From the NCBI GenBank assembly GCA_963924555.1, contig OZ004590.1, forward strand, positions 7,184,001 through 7,248,000: DNA of 64,000 nucleotides, read 5' to 3'. Below, in pieces: positions 62,201 to 64,000 of the stretch (positions are counted from its first letter, which is position 1; every line of letters begins with the position of its first letter). Source of the stretch: Crambe crambe (Eukaryota > Porifera > Demospongiae > Poecilosclerida > Crambeidae). The notes beneath the pieces are model-generated. The model was not told the origin of the DNA and searched no databases. It worked only from the letters and a program-made list of their open reading frames with translations. The position numbers were made by a program, and so were the translations under genes.

Positions 62201-64000
62201 GTAAGGGAGTTAGGTTTCGTTTTGAGCAGAAAGTAGAAGTAGTGAGGGTGACGACTAGCTGCAAATGGTGGTGCAATTGTGGTGCCTGAATACTGATATT
62301 TGTATGTAACTTTCAGCTGCCATGCTGGGATATCTCGTGACATGTGATTGCAGCCATGGAAAATTCAGCATGTTAGAGAATGTTATTAGTGTCAGTAAAC
62401 AAGCCCTTTACTTGCATTCCATCACTTTCTGGAATGTTATGTATATCCGAGTTCATTTGGAAACCAAATCACTCGAGTGGCTCTAGTCAATACAGTTTGT
62501 GTGTGTGTGTTTGTTGTAAGTATGGAATCTCCGTGTGATATTATATAGGTATGCCCTCCCAGCATTTGTAATTGTCCAGTGAACACATTTATAGTCATGA
62601 TAGATTAGTCAGTGTAAAGTGAGACCTGATGGTCATCCCCCTCTCTCTTGTTAAGCACACTGGTGGTCAGGCTCTATGTGAGGGGCAGTGGAGGCTCACT
62701 CACTTTGCAGTCCAAATAGGAGTGTCTGATGAGACTGTCAAATGTTTAGTTGCTAACCAAAGGGGATGCAGTGTAGTGTGTTTTGATTGTGACCAAGTCC
62801 TAAAAAATAGATAAAATGAGATGAAATTAGTTAGCATTTGTAGTAAACATGACCTTTTTTACTCACAAATTTGTTCCCCAGGGCCATTACCTCCTTCCTT
62901 CTGATGTACTGCTTACATATGCAAAATGTCCTTTTCAGAGCCTGAGCCCTTTGGCTATTGTGGGTGTGCTGGCCATATGTGAAAAAAAAAAGTGTGTCAT
63001 TATTGTCTTGTGACTAGTGTAGTAATTGTAACTGCCCCTCAAGGTTTTCCCCCAGGGTCTCTTCACTTGACTCCCACCCCTTGTCACATGATCAGCCACA
63101 TATATATCCAGACCTTAAGGTTTTCCCCAAGGCCAGTAGTATCCAAGGTCACCCCAATCTCCTGCCACAGCAGGTATCACAGAACCACAATATCCTATTG
63201 CTCAATTCCAGATCCTATTGCATTCATGATCAGGTTATTGTCTGTGGCTAGGTGATGGAGGCTATTATGAAAGAATATATGTTAAGCCATTATGAGATAA
63301 GCACTGAGTTGGTTATCAGAGTACTTAGTGGAGTGGGTTATCAGAGTACTTAGCTGAGCCTGAGGCATGCCTGCAGGCACTTTTATCTATGCGCTAGGTA
63401 CATTTAAGTTACAGCAAGAGGACTAGTTAATTAAAGGTAGGTATGCTTTGTGTGTTGGGCTATATATAGGCTATAATGGGAGCGATTAGACACTGGTGGG
63501 AAGTGAAATGGTACAGGTGGTGTCTGCCTGAATTGGTCACTCACTCCCAGGCACAAAAGGTCTGGATGAATGGGTAGTTTGGATATAGTGGTGGGGAGGG
63601 TGTCTATTGATGATTGTAATCTTTTTGAGTAGCATACCTCAACTAAGTGTGTTTATCCTGGCTTGGGGTGAGGAATTTGTAGCCTTTCTCCCCACCTTGT
63701 CCTCCATTACTCATCTCTCTCCTCTCCTTTTCTGCTTGCACAGGTTAATGGCTTTGAAGTCCATGACCCAGAGGAAGCCATTCTTCTCTTCCTTGAACAG
63801 GATCAAGACATCACTCTGACTGTAGCCAGACCAACTAAGGTAAAGAACCATTTAACCTCCTTTCCTTTTCCATTCACAACTTCATTTGCACCCTCCACTC
63901 AACCCAAAATTTTACTCTATTATTCATTTCTAGGTTGTCCCCAGCCACAAGCCTCCTCATAGGACCACCAGCAGCACACATCTCCACCCTCACTCATACA
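59288..64000 (+). CDS. RING-PDZ E3 ubiquitin ligase, PDZRN/LNX-like (partial, 3' end outside window)
   Basis: Exons: 59288-59842, 59970-60062, 60206-60304, 60858-61340, 61477-61569, 61809-61871, 63744-63839 and 63934 onward, all in phase. Residues 21-59 form a RING finger (CGIC, CGHIYCEQC, GVCPERC). A Cys/His segment follows (GCKNKIAGC, HERTCP), like the SIAH/TRAF-type finger of PDZRN3. The first PDZ starts at KEPLGLVLVSGEK and continues FYVKKVHPDTLGWKAGLQAEDRIIKVDNYEL. The second begins with LGITLGYD and continues VPNGLAAQQGRLKRGDIIQRVNGFEVHDPEEAI. A Ser/Gly-rich linker separates them. RING plus two PDZ domains indicates a membrane-associated ubiquitin ligase; PDZRN fits better than LNX from the N-terminal order. 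The introns at 60305-60857 and 61872-63743 contain nothing else I recognise. Confidence 0.9.

Overview
The window is animal nuclear DNA: every recognisable gene is a eukaryotic gene split by GT-AG (occasionally GC-AG) introns, and the set (SRF, SAMD4/Smaug, a RING-PDZ ubiquitin ligase, Claspin, Speedy/RINGO, TYW5, a ciliary microtubule inner protein) is metazoan. Genes are packed at about one per 2.7 kb, many introns are only 40-150 nt, and divergent start codons lie 79-335 bp apart. This density suggests an early-branching animal with a compact genome, most likely a sponge; that is inference, and no species is claimed. Exon structures were rebuilt by hand from splice signals, reading phase and remembered family similarity. 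All complete multi-exon models given here close in frame.

Layout: 0.1-5.8 kb, minus strand, a small CIMIP1-like ciliary gene and TSR1 (40S ribosome assembly). 6.1-10.9 kb, SAMD4/Smaug. 11.5-12.4 kb, GCH1 (minus), divergent from QPCT (12.7-15.8 kb). 16.5-17.8 kb, SRF (minus), divergent from TRMT61B (18.1-21.3 kb). 22.6-28.6 kb, a minus-strand run of Speedy, NRDE2 and NDUFV2, divergent from EEF1G (28.8-30.7 kb). TMEM234 (minus) and Aquarius (31.2-38.6 kb) share a 79-bp gap between start codons. 39.3-43.7 kb, a tandem array of three unrecognised single-exon secreted-protein genes. 44.1-46.6 kb, TYW5 and EIF1AD (minus), separated by a MITE. 46.7-52.1 kb, two paralogous dihydroflavonol-reductase-like genes separated by nested inverted-repeat elements. 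52.5-54.1 kb, two tandem NPC2-like lipid-binding genes. 54.3-59.0 kb, Claspin (minus), divergent from a PDZRN/LNX-like RING-PDZ gene that runs off the right edge.

Most of the window is conserved housekeeping sequence (ribosome assembly, translation, splicing, complex I, tRNA modification, checkpoint). The lineage-specific material is concentrated at 38.6-54 kb. There the secreted family carries relics of the Aquarius 3' end between its copies, the reductase pair flanks transposon-in-transposon structures, and several inverted-repeat elements share TAGTCT termini; two of these have perfect 9-bp target duplications. Shared promoters hold strong candidate sites: a CArG/Ets site upstream of SRF, a CRE between GCH1 and QPCT, paired NRF1-like palindromes by EIF1AD, and NRF1-like and E2F-like sites by Claspin. 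No tRNA, rRNA or CRISPR array was seen.
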